NCBI RefSeq assembly: GCF_016887565.1
Contig: NZ_CP069396.1
Span: 9,034,001-9,098,000, forward strand
Origin: Archangium violaceum
GTDB lineage: Bacteria > Myxococcota > Myxococcia > Myxococcales > Myxococcaceae
Reading direction: 5' to 3'
DNA: 64,000 bases
This document shows, one piece after another, positions 44,511 to 54,422 of the stretch. Each line of letters begins with the position of its first letter. Within the stretch, counting starts at the first letter, position 1. The translations under genes and the position numbers were made by a program. Below the pieces are notes generated by a model that worked only from the letters and a program-made list of their open reading frames with translations, did no database searches and was not told where the DNA came from.

Positions 44511-45358
44511 TTCTTGGTTCCCTTCTTCTTCGCCTTGTCCAGCTCCGCCAGCCGGCTCTTCGCCGTCTTCGCCGCTTCCGACTTCGGATAGGCCTTCACC
44601 AGCTCCTCCAACGCCAGCCGCGACTCCTCCTGCATCTTCAGCTTCTTGAAGCAGTCCGAGGAGCGCAGGTACGCGTCCGGCGTGGGCTCCGCCTTCGGGT
44701 ACTCCTGCAGCAGCTTGCCGTACTCGGGCAGGGCCTCGCGGCACTTGTCCTCGGCGAAGTACGTCTCGCCCAGCCCGTAGTGGGCCTCGGCCGCCAGCGC
44801 GTCCTTCGGCCACTTCTTGAGGAACTCCGTGTACAGCTGCCGGGCCACCGCCGTGTCCCCCGCCTTGGCCTTCTCCTGCGCCAGCGCGAGGAACTCCTTC
44901 TTGTCCGCGGGCCGCTTCAGCTCCTCGGCCTTCTTCCGGGCCTCGGCCTCCTTGAGGGCCGCCTCGCCCTTGAGGGCCAGCAGCTTGCTCTCCGTCTCCT
45001 CGTTCGTCTTCGCGAGCGCCGCCTCCAGCTCGCCAATCTTGTAGAGGTACGTCTCCACCTGGCCGCGCAGCTGCGCCAGATCCTCCACCGTCTTCTGCAG
45101 CTGGACGCTGATGTCCGCGCCCGTGCGGCGCGACGCCGTGTCCAGGCTCTGCAGGGCCTTGGTGACCTCGGCGACCTTCTCGTCGATGCGCGGCAGCGTG
45201 GCATCGAGCTGCGCGCGCGTCTGCTTCAGCTCCGCCTGGAGCTGGGCCTGGGTGGCATCGATCTTCTCGAGACGGGCCTCCAGCGCGCGCCCACGGTCCG
45301 CGGGGTAGAAACAGCCGGAGATCGCGAGCGGGAGGGCGATCAGTGCAAGCCTTCGCAT
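44507..45358 (-). CDS. CpoB/YbgF-like lipoprotein with coiled coil and TPRs
   Basis: 283 residues. Signal peptide and lipobox ending I-S-G-C. Residues 25-125 form a long coiled coil (ALEARLEKIDATQAQLQAEL). Residues about 160-270 hold TPR repeats (AVARQLYTEFLKKWPKD, AEAHYGLGETYF), the layout of CpoB, which coordinates Tol-Pal with wall synthesis. The family member in E. coli is periplasmic rather than lipidated. First gene of a coupled pair with the predicted selenoprotein. No tol genes are adjacent. Confidence 0.85.
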   Translation of the reverse strand: MRRLALIALPLAISGCFYPADRGRALEARLEKIDATQAQLQAELKQTRAQLDATLPRIDEKVAEVTKALQSLDTASRRTGADISVQLQKTVEDLAQLRGQVETYLYKIGELEAALAKTNEETESKLLALKGEAALKEAEARKKAEELKRPADKKEFLALAQEKAKAGDTAVARQLYTEFLKKWPKDALAAEAHYGLGETYFAEDKCREALPEYGKLLQEYPKAEPTPDAYLRSSDCFKKLKMQEESRLALEELVKAYPKSEAAKTAKSRLAELDKAKKKGTKK

Positions 45359-45434
45359 AGGGGGCGCATCTTACGGGCAAACCCTCCGGCCCGCGTGGGC
45401 TTCTTCACGCTCCCGGAGCCAGCCCGCCTGCCCG

Positions 45435-46838
45435 TCAACGCGGCGGGGTGGAGGCGGCGCGCTCCAGCCGCTCGATGGCCCGCGCGCAGGCCACCTGGAG
45501 CCGGGCGTTGTTGAGGTAGAAGGGCGTGGCGCGAGCCCTCCCCTCCTCCAGCGAGCGCAGGGCCTTGCGGTACTCCGCGGCGGCCTCGGCCAGCGCGCCC
45601 CGCTGCTCCAGCACCATCCCCAGCAGGTAGCGCGCCGAGGCCAGGTCCGGATCCAACGTGAGGCAGCGCCGCAGCGTGTCCGCCGTCTGCGGGCTCACGT
45701 CGCTCGCCTCCGCGGCCCACTCCAGCACCTGGGCGAAGAGGGCCTCCGCCTCCGAGTGCGCACTGTCCGCCACGGGCGCCCCCAGCGCCGGGGGCCGCTC
45801 GGCGCCAATGGCCGGGAAGCGTCCCGAGTTGCGTGCCTCCGGGGCCCTGTCCACGGTGGCGGCCGGAGGCGTGCCCGCATCCGGGAACGGCCGCGTCCCC
45901 ACCGCCGGAAAGCCACTGCCGCTCGGCGTCCTCGGCGCCACGGGTGGCCGTGACCCCACCGCCGGAAAGCCACTGCCGCTCGGCGTCCTCGGCGCCACGG
46001 GCGGCACCGGGCTCGCGGCGGGCGCGGGCTCCAGCGCGCGGGCATAGAAGAAGGCCTGGTCACAGCGCACGATGCGCAGGCCCGGCGGGGTGCGCAGCAG
46101 CGGCTCGGTGGCGGAGAGCATCAACAGCCCCTCGGGCGCGAGCCGCTCGGACAGCAACCCCACCACCCGGTCGAAGGACTGCGTGGTGAAATAGATGAGG
46201 ACGTTGCGGCAGGCGATGAGATCGAACCCCTGCCCCTCCGCCGCCGTCGGGTACGGCGAGTCCATCAGGTTGTGACAGGCGAAGCTGGCCCGATCCTTCA
46301 GGTGGGCCACCAGCGTGAAGCGGCCCCCGCCCACCGGGACGAACCACCGGTCCCGCACCATGGGGTGCACCCGCTGGAGCTGCTCCGAGGTGAAGCACAG
46401 CTCCCGCGCCCGGGCGATCGCCGTCTCCGAGATGTCCGTGCCCAGCACCGTGCTGCCCGTGTCCGCCCCCATCTCGGCGAGCATCACCAGCAGCGTGGCC
46501 ACCTCCTCGCCCGTGGCGCAGCCGGCGCTCCAGAGGCGCAGGGGCCGGCGCCTGCGCGCCACCAGCGGCTCCAGCACGTGCGTGCGCAGCGCCGAGAGCT
46601 GGGACTCGTCCCGGAACAGGTCCGTCTTCTGGACCGTGATGGCGTCGATGAGCTCGGCCAGGTCCCCGGCGCCCGCGGGCGACTGCAGGAACAGCAGGTA
46701 CTGCGCGCTCTGTCCCCCCGGCCGCGCCGCCAGCTTCTCGTCGAGCCGGCGGCACTGCAGATCACTCAAGGCCATGCCCGTCCGCCGCGCCACCAGGGCG
46801 TGGACGGGACCGTAGCCAGGAGGAAACAGAGGGGGCAC
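45435..46838 (-). CDS. cheR: CheR-type methyltransferase with TPR tail
   Basis: 467 residues. CheR N-terminal helices, then a SAM domain: LWSAGCATGEE, LGTDISETAIARAR, DLIACRNVLIYF. It methylates glutamates on the MCPs encoded upstream. A Pro-rich linker contains a 19-residue unit twice (PPVAPRTPSGSGFPAVG...), followed by TPR-like helices at the C-terminus, as in TPR-CheR proteins that sort between receptor arrays. Last gene of the chemosensory operon. Confidence 0.9.
   Translation of the reverse strand: MPPLFPPGYGPVHALVARRTGMALSDLQCRRLDEKLAARPGGQSAQYLLFLQSPAGAGDLAELIDAITVQKTDLFRDESQLSALRTHVLEPLVARRRRPLRLWSAGCATGEEVATLLVMLAEMGADTGSTVLGTDISETAIARARELCFTSEQLQRVHPMVRDRWFVPVGGGRFTLVAHLKDRASFACHNLMDSPYPTAAEGQGFDLIACRNVLIYFTTQSFDRVVGLLSERLAPEGLLMLSATEPLLRTPPGLRIVRCDQAFFYARALEPAPAASPVPPVAPRTPSGSGFPAVGSRPPVAPRTPSGSGFPAVGTRPFPDAGTPPAATVDRAPEARNSGRFPAIGAERPPALGAPVADSAHSEAEALFAQVLEWAAEASDVSPQTADTLRRCLTLDPDLASARYLLGMVLEQRGALAEAAAEYRKALRSLEEGRARATPFYLNNARLQVACARAIERLERAASTPPR
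45901..46005 (-). repeat. 57-base tandem duplication inside cheR
   Basis: Two copies with a 57-base period and only one mismatch in the first 48 bases (unit core GCCGGAAAGCCACTGCCG). In protein this is a 19-residue Pro/Gly/Ser unit in the linker between methyltransferase and TPR domains. Near-identity at the DNA level indicates a recent slip or selection for linker length. Confidence 0.85.
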
Positions 46839-46844
46839 CGGGTG

Positions 46845-47906
46845 TCAGCGCCCGACGGCGAGGGACTCACCCCGGGCCAGCCGCACCAGCGCGCCCGCGA
46901 TGTCGTCGCCGTGGATGATGTGGTCCACCGCCTTGCGCGCCACCGCCGTCCCCGGCATTCCGAACACCACGCAGGACTCCTCGTTCTGGGCCACCGTCAC
47001 GCCTCCGGCCTGCTTGATGGCCACCATGCCGTCCGCGCCGTCCTCACCCATGCCGGTGAGGATGAGCCCCATCGTGCGCCGCCCGTACGCCTTGGCCGCG
47101 CTCTCCAGCAGCACCGTCCCCGACGGCATGTGCCCGTCGCGCTCCACGCCCGGCTTGAGCGCCACCCGTCCCCGGAAGGGAATCACCAGGTGCTGCCCCG
47201 GCGGGGCGATCAGCACGTTGCCCGGCAGCAGCTGCTCGCCGTCCTGCGCCAGCCGCACCTTCAGCTTCGACGAGTTGGCCAGCCAGCCCGCCAGCGACTC
47301 GGAGAAGGCCGCGTTGATGTGCTGCACGATGACGATGGGCGTGGGGAAGTCCGCCGGCAGCTCCGACAGCATCCGGAAGAGCACCTGCGGGCCTCCCGTG
47401 GAGCTGGCCACCGCCAGCACCCCGTATGGCATCCCCATCACCGGGGCCGGTGTCGGCCCGGCGGTGCCCGGCAGCGGCGGCCGCCGCTTGCTGTGGATGT
47501 GCCGGATGACCCGCACCGAGGACAGCAGCTTCACCTCGCGCGACAGGTTCCACGCATCCGTCCCCGCATCGATGGCGGGCTTTATCTGCAGCGCCAGCGC
47601 GCCCAGCTCCAGCGCCCGGCACGTCAGCTCCGGCGCCTGATGCCGCGGATCCGCCGTCAGCATGAGGATGGGCGTGGGCACCTCCGCCATGATGTGCTCC
47701 ACGGCCGTGAGCCCGTCCATCACCGGCATCTCCACGTCCATGGTGATGACCTGCGGGCGCAGCTCGCGGGCGGCGTCGAGGGCCTCCTTCCCGTTGTTCG
47801 CGGTCCCGACGACCTCCAGATCTGAATCCCTGCTCAGTGCTTCACAGATCAGCTGTCGGCAGATGTGCGAGTCGTCGACGACCAGCACCGACACTTTCTT
47901 GCCCAT
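46845..47906 (-). CDS. cheB: CheB protein-glutamate methylesterase
   Basis: 353 residues from [13 protein letters not shown]. Receiver domain (Asp-Asp in VVDDS, phospho-Asp in [13 protein letters not shown]), linker, then the catalytic domain with Ser in VASSTGGPQ, His in QHINAAF and Asp in [10 protein letters not shown]. It removes methyl groups from MCPs when phosphorylated by CheA. It lies six bases before cheR and 69 bases after cheA. Confidence 0.95.
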   Translation of the reverse strand: MGKKVSVLVVDDSHICRQLICEALSRDSDLEVVGTANNGKEALDAARELRPQVITMDVEMPVMDGLTAVEHIMAEVPTPILMLTADPRHQAPELTCRALELGALALQIKPAIDAGTDAWNLSREVKLLSSVRVIRHIHSKRRPPLPGTAGPTPAPVMGMPYGVLAVASSTGGPQVLFRMLSELPADFPTPIVIVQHINAAFSESLAGWLANSSKLKVRLAQDGEQLLPGNVLIAPPGQHLVIPFRGRVALKPGVERDGHMPSGTVLLESAAKAYGRRTMGLILTGMGEDGADGMVAIKQAGGVTVAQNEESCVVFGMPGTAVARKAVDHIIHGDDIAGALVRLARGESLAVGR

Positions 47907-47975
47907 GTGGCTTCCATACCCCGTGCGCGTCCCCCGGAGTATACCCAATGTGGCCACGTGTCCTTCAGCCGCCCG

Positions 47976-50429
47976 TCAGCCCAGGAGCCGGCCCACCACG
48001 TCCACCAGATCCTGACGCACCAGGTCACCCTTGGTGATGTAGCCGTCCGCACCGGCGGACAACCCACGCTGCCGGTCCTCCTCTCCTCCACGGGTGGTGA
48101 GGATGACCACCGGGAGGACCTTGTGCGTCGGATGCTCCTTGAGCCGGCGGGTCAGCTCCAACCCGTCCACCCGGGGCATCTCCAGGTCGGTGCAGACCAG
48201 ATCGACCTTCGTGTTCCCCAGCATGTCCAGGGCCTCCATGCCATCGGTGGCCATGACGACGTCGTACCCCACGGCCTCCAGCAGCGAGGCGATGAGCTCC
48301 CGGGTGAGGGGGGAGTCGTCCACCACGAGGATGCGGCGGCGGGGAGGAGGCGGAGGGCGGGGCGTGGCGGCGCGCGGGACCCGGAGGCTCGCGGCCCCCT
48401 GGGCGCTGACGATCAGGTGGGCGGCCGACAGCACCATGGCGAGCCGGCCGTCCGCCAGGGTGGTGGCGCCGGTGAGGTGCGGAAAGCGCGCCAGCAACCC
48501 CTTCAGCGGCAGGATGGCCTGGAGGCTCTCCTCCAACACCCGGTCCACCGCCAGCGCGGCCACGGCTCCCTGGCTGCGCACCACCAGCACCAGCGCCCCT
48601 TCGCCCGGCACCTGCTCCGGACACAGCCCGAGCAGGGCCCCCAGGGACGCGAAGGGCATGGGCTGCCCATCCACCTCCAGCACCGCCCGCCCGGCCACCT
48701 CGCGGATCTGCGAGGCCTCCACCTTCATGGCCCGCGAGACGTGCACGGCACTCAGGCAGAGCGTCTCCTCGGCCACCTTCACGAAGAGCAGCGGGGCCAC
48801 CGTGAGGGACACCGGCACCCGCAGCTCGAAGCGCGTGCCCCGGCCCGGCGTGGACTCCACCAGCACGTCCCCGCCCAGGGCCCTCAGGGAGCTGCGCACC
48901 GCGTCCAGCCCCACGCCGCGCCCGGAGATGTCCGTGGCCACCTCGCGCGAGGTGAAGCCGGAGAGGAAGATGAGCTCGCGCGCGCCCTGGTCCGACAGCG
49001 CCGCCGCAGAGGACTCGTCCAGGAAGCCCTTGCGCACCGCGGCCCGGCGCAGCAGCGCGGGCTCCAGCCCCACCCCGTCGTCCTCCACCCGGAGCACCAG
49101 CCGGTTGCCGTCGCGCGCGGCGCTCAGCGTCAGCCGCCCGCGCGGGTGCTTGCCCGAGGCCACCCGGTCCACGCGCGACTCCAGCCCATGGTCCAGCGCG
49201 TTGCGCACCAGGTGCAGCAACGGATCCCTCAGCGCCTCCACCACCGCCCGGTCGGCGCGGGTGTCCTCGCCGTCCACCACCAGCTCCACTTCCTTGCCCA
49301 GCTCGCGCGCCAGGTCCCGCACCATGCGCGGATAGGGCTCGAAGAGGACGGAGAGCGGCAGCATGCGCAGGCGCTGCACCTCGTCGGACACGTAGCCCAG
49401 GTCGCGCAGCTCCTCGTTGGCCAGCAGCTTCGCCTCGCGGTGCAGGGTGGCGGCCAGCTCCTTCGCCTTGCCGAGCCGCTCCGCCAGTGCACCCGCCGCC
49501 GGTCCCAGGTCCTCCGCGGCGCGCGCCAGCAGGCTCAGCTCCCGGGCCAGCTCCAGGCGCCGGGCCGTGGCCAGCTCGCGCCGGCGCGACACCTGCGTGA
49601 GGTTGGTCACCGCGCTCGTCAGCAGGTCCAGGCTCGCCACGCCGATGCGCACCGAGCCGTCCGCGCGATCTCCCGAGCGCAGCCCCGGGACGGACGCCGT
49701 CCGGGGCGGCGACTCGGGCGAGGCCGGGGGCATCCGTCCGATGGTGGCCGCGACCGTCGCCGAGGACTGCGCGCGCGGAGGCTCCACCGCCACCGTCCGG
49801 CCCACCATGGGCGAGCGGGGCGCGGCGACGGGTGACGGCAGGGGCGGCGGCGTCGGCTGCCGGGACACCAACGAGGGAGCCAGCACGCTCAGCGGCGCCG
49901 AGCCCCACGCGGGGGTGACCTCCTCCCGGTCATCCCGCTGGGGCTCCCTGGCGTCCCGGGAGGTGTCCCGGGTCTCCTTGCGCGCGGGCGGGGTGGCCTG
50001 CGCCGGGCCCTGCGTGTCCGGCTCTCCGCCCGTGCCGACCCCCTCCGCCCGGATGCACTCGCGCAGCCAGCGCACCAGCTTGTCCACCGCGGGGGGTTCC
50101 TGCTGCGGCTCGGGCGCCGCTCCGGCCAGCGCCAGCGCCAGCACCGCATCCGCGGCATGGAGGAGCGCGTCGATGGAGCCGGCCGACAGCGCATGCTCGG
50201 CGCGCTCCGTGGAGCGCACCAGCTCCTCCATCTCGTGGACGACGGCGTTGATGTCGTCGAAGCCCATCATCCGGGCCTCGCCCTTGAGGCCGTGCAGCTC
50301 GCGCAGCACGGTGCGGCCAGCCTCCAGGTTGGCGCCGGACTCCAGCTCCATGACGCGGCGGTTGATGCGCTCCAGACGCACCCCCACCAGCTCGCGGAAC
50401 TGCTTGAGCAGCTTCTCCCGCGCGCTCAC
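47976..50429 (-). CDS. cheA: hybrid CheA histidine kinase with C-terminal receiver
   Basis: 817 residues. Hpt with His46 (LRELHGLKGEA), a Pro-rich linker of about 150 residues with no clear P2, dimerisation helices, and HATPase (HLVRNALDHG, VEDDGVGL, GRGVGLDAVR). Then a CheW-like domain and a receiver (VVDDSPLTRELI, phospho-Asp in LVCTDLEMP). The fused receiver resembles FrzE. No separate CheY is in the window, so the fused receiver may be the output or a phosphate sink. ATGA coupling to the upstream MCP. Confidence 0.93.
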   Translation of the reverse strand: MSAREKLLKQFRELVGVRLERINRRVMELESGANLEAGRTVLRELHGLKGEARMMGFDDINAVVHEMEELVRSTERAEHALSAGSIDALLHAADAVLALALAGAAPEPQQEPPAVDKLVRWLRECIRAEGVGTGGEPDTQGPAQATPPARKETRDTSRDAREPQRDDREEVTPAWGSAPLSVLAPSLVSRQPTPPPLPSPVAAPRSPMVGRTVAVEPPRAQSSATVAATIGRMPPASPESPPRTASVPGLRSGDRADGSVRIGVASLDLLTSAVTNLTQVSRRRELATARRLELARELSLLARAAEDLGPAAGALAERLGKAKELAATLHREAKLLANEELRDLGYVSDEVQRLRMLPLSVLFEPYPRMVRDLARELGKEVELVVDGEDTRADRAVVEALRDPLLHLVRNALDHGLESRVDRVASGKHPRGRLTLSAARDGNRLVLRVEDDGVGLEPALLRRAAVRKGFLDESSAAALSDQGARELIFLSGFTSREVATDISGRGVGLDAVRSSLRALGGDVLVESTPGRGTRFELRVPVSLTVAPLLFVKVAEETLCLSAVHVSRAMKVEASQIREVAGRAVLEVDGQPMPFASLGALLGLCPEQVPGEGALVLVVRSQGAVAALAVDRVLEESLQAILPLKGLLARFPHLTGATTLADGRLAMVLSAAHLIVSAQGAASLRVPRAATPRPPPPPRRRILVVDDSPLTRELIASLLEAVGYDVVMATDGMEALDMLGNTKVDLVCTDLEMPRVDGLELTRRLKEHPTHKVLPVVILTTRGGEEDRQRGLSAGADGYITKGDLVRQDLVDVVGRLLG

Positions 50430-52252
50430 ACCTTGCCCCCTGGCGTGGCACCCGGGTCGATCTGGAAGCGCTCCACCACGCCCCTCAAGTCACGCGCCAG
50501 CGAGGAGAGGTCTCCATTGGCGCTGATGACCTGCTTGGTGGCGTTGTGGCTCTGCTGGGTGATGCGGAGGATGTCCGCCATGGCCTCGGCCAGCAGATCC
50601 GTCCCGCCCTGCTGCTGCTGGGTGGCCAACGAGATGGCCCGCACCGCGTCCGAGGTGCGCCCGGCCAGCTCCACGATCTGACGCAGCGACTCGGAGACCT
50701 GCTGCGCCAGCGTGGTGCCCGTCTCGGTGGCGCGCACGCCGCCCTCGGTGGCCAGCACCGCCCCGCCCGAGGCGTCGCGCACCTCCTCGATGAGTCCCTC
50801 GATCTCCTTGGTGGACTCGATGACGTTCTCCGCCAGCCGGCGCATCTCCGCGGCCACCAGCGAGAAGCCCTGCCCCACCTCGCCCGCCTTGGTGCCCTCC
50901 AGCTCCGCGTTGAGCGCCAGCAGGTCCGACTTGTCGGCCACCCCGTTGATGAACTCGACGATCTTCCCGATCTGCTGCACCCGCTTGTTCAACCGGGCCA
51001 CCGCCGCGGCGATGGCCTGGTTGTCGTGGCGCATGCGGTTCATCGTCTCGAGGAAGGCCTCGGCGCTGGCCTGGCCTCCCTTGGCCGCCGCGAGCGTCTT
51101 GTGGGCGATCTCCGCCACCGAGCCGGCGTTCTCGGCGATCTGCCGCGCCGAGCGCGCCAGCTCCTCGGTGGTGGCGCTCGTCTCGTCCAGCGAGCTGGCC
51201 TGCTCGGCGGCGCCGGCCTCATAGCGGGCGGAGGTGGAGAGGATCTCCTCCGTGGTGGAGCCGATGCGGGAGCCGGCGCGCCGCAGTTGCGCCAGCACGT
51301 CGCCCAGGTGGGCCCTCATGGTGGAGAAGGCGGCGGAGACGGACCACACCTCGTCCTCGGCGGGGATGAGGCGCTGGCGGCTGAGGTCTCCCTCGGCGAT
51401 GCGGTGGGCCTCCTCGCCCAGCTGGCGCATGGGGCGGCCGAGCAACGTGCCCCCGAGGTAGGCGGCGGCCAGCGCCACCCCGAAGATGAGCACGCAGAGC
51501 AACCCACCGGACAGCAGGGCCTTGGTGCGCAGATCATCCACCAGCGCCACCTGCCGCTCCGGGTGGACCTGCGCCAGCACCTGCTCGAACGCCCGGTCGG
51601 CCAGCGCCGAGGACACGTCCCAGATGAGCAGCGCCGGCGTCACCACGACGATGGCGGTGAAGACGACGAGCCTCAGGCGGATCTGCGAGCGCCGGGGCGC
51701 CACGGAGATGGCCAGCTCGGGCGTCAGCCCCAGGGGTCCCAGGTCCAACGCCACCTGCCGGACCCGCAGGGTGAGGATGCAGTAGGTCAGCAGCGCGGAG
51801 AGAGGACCGAAGAGCAGCCCTGGCCGACCGATGCGCATCACCATGGAGGAGTCCATGGGCGTGCCAGCCGCCCACATCCCCAGGTTGATGAAGACGGAGG
51901 AGAGCAGCCACACCACGAGCGTGGCCCCGAAGGCGAAGTCCGCGAGCCGGTGGAGCTCCAGCAGCGCCTGTTCGAGCCGCGCCGGCTCACACGGGCCCCG
52001 GGCCAGCTCCACGCTCCGCAGCACGCGCAACCGGCGGAGGCAGAGGACCACCGCCACCCCCATGGCGAAGAGGGAGAACACCCCCGCCAGCCGGAGGAAC
52101 AGCGAGAAGCTGTCGTCCCGCTCCTCGCCGAAGATGAGCTGCGCGTAGCGTCCACTGAGGGCGGCGGTGGTGAAGTTGGCGTAGAGCACCGCCATCAACA
52201 GCTGGCGGCTGAAGGGGCGCCGGGCCCGGAGCAAGCGAGGGCCGACCATCAC
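50426..52252 (-). CDS. methyl-accepting chemotaxis protein, multi-helix
   Basis: 608 residues. About six membrane helices in the first 330 residues with short loops, then a HAMP-like region (AYLGGTLLGRPMRQLGEEA...AEGDLS), then the MCP signalling coiled coil with the conserved tip (INGVADKSDLLALNAELEGTKAGE). A large periplasmic sensor is absent, so the signal may be sensed in the membrane. Paralogue of the next gene upstream; both overlap neighbours by ATGA. Confidence 0.9.
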   Translation of the reverse strand: MMVGPRLLRARRPFSRQLLMAVLYANFTTAALSGRYAQLIFGEERDDSFSLFLRLAGVFSLFAMGVAVVLCLRRLRVLRSVELARGPCEPARLEQALLELHRLADFAFGATLVVWLLSSVFINLGMWAAGTPMDSSMVMRIGRPGLLFGPLSALLTYCILTLRVRQVALDLGPLGLTPELAISVAPRRSQIRLRLVVFTAIVVVTPALLIWDVSSALADRAFEQVLAQVHPERQVALVDDLRTKALLSGGLLCVLIFGVALAAAYLGGTLLGRPMRQLGEEAHRIAEGDLSRQRLIPAEDEVWSVSAAFSTMRAHLGDVLAQLRRAGSRIGSTTEEILSTSARYEAGAAEQASSLDETSATTEELARSARQIAENAGSVAEIAHKTLAAAKGGQASAEAFLETMNRMRHDNQAIAAAVARLNKRVQQIGKIVEFINGVADKSDLLALNAELEGTKAGEVGQGFSLVAAEMRRLAENVIESTKEIEGLIEEVRDASGGAVLATEGGVRATETGTTLAQQVSESLRQIVELAGRTSDAVRAISLATQQQQGGTDLLAEAMADILRITQQSHNATKQVISANGDLSSLARDLRGVVERFQIDPGATPGGKV

Positions 52253-54045
52253 CCCTCCCTCTCCGCCACGCGGAAGCGCTGCACCGTGGACTTCAAGTCC
52301 CTGGCCAGCGAGGCCAGGTCCGTGTTGGCGGCCACCATCTGCTGGGTGGCCTCGGCGTTCTCCTCGGTGACGCGCAGGATGTCGCCCATGGCCGCGGCCA
52401 GCTGGTCCGTGCCCGTCTGCTGCTGCTGCGTGGCCAGGGAGATGGAGCGCACCGCGTGCGACGTCTGCCGCGCCAGCTCGAGGATGAGGCCCAGGCTCTG
52501 ATCCACCTGCGCCGCCAGTGCCGCGCCGCGATCCGTCGTCTTCAGGCCCGCCTCCGTCGCCATCACCGCCGCCTGGGTGGCGTCACGGATTTCATCGATG
52601 AGCCGCTCGATGGCCAGCGTGGAGGACAGCACGTTCTCCGCCAGCCGGCGCATCTCCGCGGCCACCAGCGAGAAGCCCCGGCCCGGCTCGCCCGCCTTGG
52701 TGCCCTCCAGCTCGGCGTTGAGCGCCAACAGGTCCGACTTGTCGGCGATCTCGTTGATGAACTCCACCACCTTGCCGATCTGCTGCACGCGCTTGTTGAG
52801 CCGCACCACCGCGTCGGCGATGGCCTGGTTGTCCCCCTTCATGCGGTGCATGGCCGCGAGGAACGCCGCCGCGCTGCGCTGCCCGCTCTGGGCCGCCCCG
52901 AAGGTCGTCTCCGCCATGGCCGACACCGACTCGGCGTTGACGGCGATCTGCTGGGCCGAGCGCGCCAGCTCCTCGGTGGTGGCGCGCGTCTCGTTGAGCG
53001 AGATGGCCTGCTCACCCGCCCCGGACTCCTGGTCCGCGGACGTGGCCACCAGCTGCTCCGTGGTGGAGGAGATCTGCAGGCCCGCGCGCTGCAGCTGCAC
53101 CAGCGCCTGGGCCAGCTGCGCCTGCATGCGGGTGAAGGCACCGGACACGGCCCACACCTCGTCCTCGGCGGGGATGAAGCGCGGGGTGCGCACCTCGCCC
53201 TGGGCGATGCGGGTGGCGTCCTCGGAGAGGGCGCGCAGGGGCTCGGCCAGCGCGGTACCGGCCACGTACGCCGTGCCCACCACCAGCGCCACCACCAGGC
53301 CCGCGAGCAACGCCAGGGGCAGACGGGTGTCCTGGCGCGCGCGCCTCACCACCTCCTGCTGCACCACCAGCTCCTTCGTCTCGAGGATCTGATCGAAGGT
53401 GTGCACCGTGCGCGTCACGGACACGTCGAGGATGAAGACGGACGGGCTGAGCACCGCCATGGCGGTGAAGAGCACCAGCCGCCGCCGCAACCGCAGCTTC
53501 TCGGGCGGGAGGGCGGCGATGATCTCCTGCGGGGACAGGCCCTGCTCGGCGATGCGCTCGGCGGCGCGGCGGCTGCGGCGCACCACCATGAGATACACGA
53601 GCATGCCGGACAGCGGGCCGAGCGACAGCCCCACCATCCCGATGCGCAGGCCCATGGTCCAGTGCGCGTTCGCCAGGGGAGTGAACGTCACCGCCAGCAG
53701 CAGCGCGCCGCCCAGCCAACCCTGAAGGGTGAACCAGAAGCAGCGCCCGGGGATGCGACGCACCTCCTGCAGCGCCCGGCGCAGGTTCTCCGGGATGGGC
53801 GTCAGGCGCCCCTGCTCCACCGCCCGCAGCACGCGCAGCGCGTGCCGCTCCTGGGCGATGGCCAGGGCGGTGTTCAGCGCCAGCACCGACACCATCAGCC
53901 CGAGGAAGAGCCAGCCACTGTCCCGAGGCAGCGAGTCGGTCAGCTGCCCATACACCAGGGCCAGCACCAGCCCCACCGTGCTGCCGAACAAGGACGGCTG
54001 CGTGGTCCAGACCGCCAGACCCTCCAGCCCTCGCGGTGCGCTCAC
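52249..54045 (-). CDS. methyl-accepting chemotaxis protein, second paralogue
   Basis: 598 residues from a GTG that overlaps the stop of the upstream CheW-like gene (GTGA). The frame stays open upstream to 54777 by chance, but that part overlaps two cheW genes and is spurious. It has six membrane helices, a HAMP-like segment and the signalling domain with tip INEIADKSDLLALNAELEGTKAGE, very like its neighbour. The two MCPs probably form mixed arrays with the same CheA. Confidence 0.9.
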   Translation of the reverse strand: MSAPRGLEGLAVWTTQPSLFGSTVGLVLALVYGQLTDSLPRDSGWLFLGLMVSVLALNTALAIAQERHALRVLRAVEQGRLTPIPENLRRALQEVRRIPGRCFWFTLQGWLGGALLLAVTFTPLANAHWTMGLRIGMVGLSLGPLSGMLVYLMVVRRSRRAAERIAEQGLSPQEIIAALPPEKLRLRRRLVLFTAMAVLSPSVFILDVSVTRTVHTFDQILETKELVVQQEVVRRARQDTRLPLALLAGLVVALVVGTAYVAGTALAEPLRALSEDATRIAQGEVRTPRFIPAEDEVWAVSGAFTRMQAQLAQALVQLQRAGLQISSTTEQLVATSADQESGAGEQAISLNETRATTEELARSAQQIAVNAESVSAMAETTFGAAQSGQRSAAAFLAAMHRMKGDNQAIADAVVRLNKRVQQIGKVVEFINEIADKSDLLALNAELEGTKAGEPGRGFSLVAAEMRRLAENVLSSTLAIERLIDEIRDATQAAVMATEAGLKTTDRGAALAAQVDQSLGLILELARQTSHAVRSISLATQQQQTGTDQLAAAMGDILRVTEENAEATQQMVAANTDLASLARDLKSTVQRFRVAEREG

Positions 54046-54419
54046 GCCGCCTCCCGGGTAGAGGGCGCGAGGAAACGCCCGAACTCCGCCAGTGACATCA
54101 GCGGCCACAGCATGCCGTGCGCCTGGACGAAGCCACGCAGGCTGCCACCCGCCACCCGGCCCAGCACCGCCGGGGCCGGCAGCAGGACGAGTGGCTCGGC
54201 GTCGATCTCCAGCGCATCCACACCCACCGACTCCCCCGTGGCGGCCACGAGGATGCGCTCGGCGCCGGCGCACTGGCCGAAGCCCTGGCACGCCGAACCG
54301 GTGGTCCCTCCAAAGGTGCTGGGAGACTCGATGGTGGCCACCTCGTGCGCGCGGAAGGCCACCCGATCGGCGCCCGCCCGGCACAGGAGCATGCCCGTGA
54401 TACGGCTGCCCGCGACCAT
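54042..54419 (-). CDS. CheW-like protein, short
   Basis: 125 residues with features of a CheW beta-barrel (LLCRAGADRVAFRAHEVATIE..., AEPLVLLPAPAVLGRV). It is shorter than CheW and lacks some coupling motifs; Cys is enriched. Likely a second adaptor with modified CheA or MCP binding. Three bases after cheW, overlapping the MCP start. Confidence 0.75.
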   Translation of the reverse strand: MVAGSRITGMLLCRAGADRVAFRAHEVATIESPSTFGGTTGSACQGFGQCAGAERILVAATGESVGVDALEIDAEPLVLLPAPAVLGRVAGGSLRGFVQAHGMLWPLMSLAEFGRFLAPSTREAA

Positions 54420-54422
54420 CGC

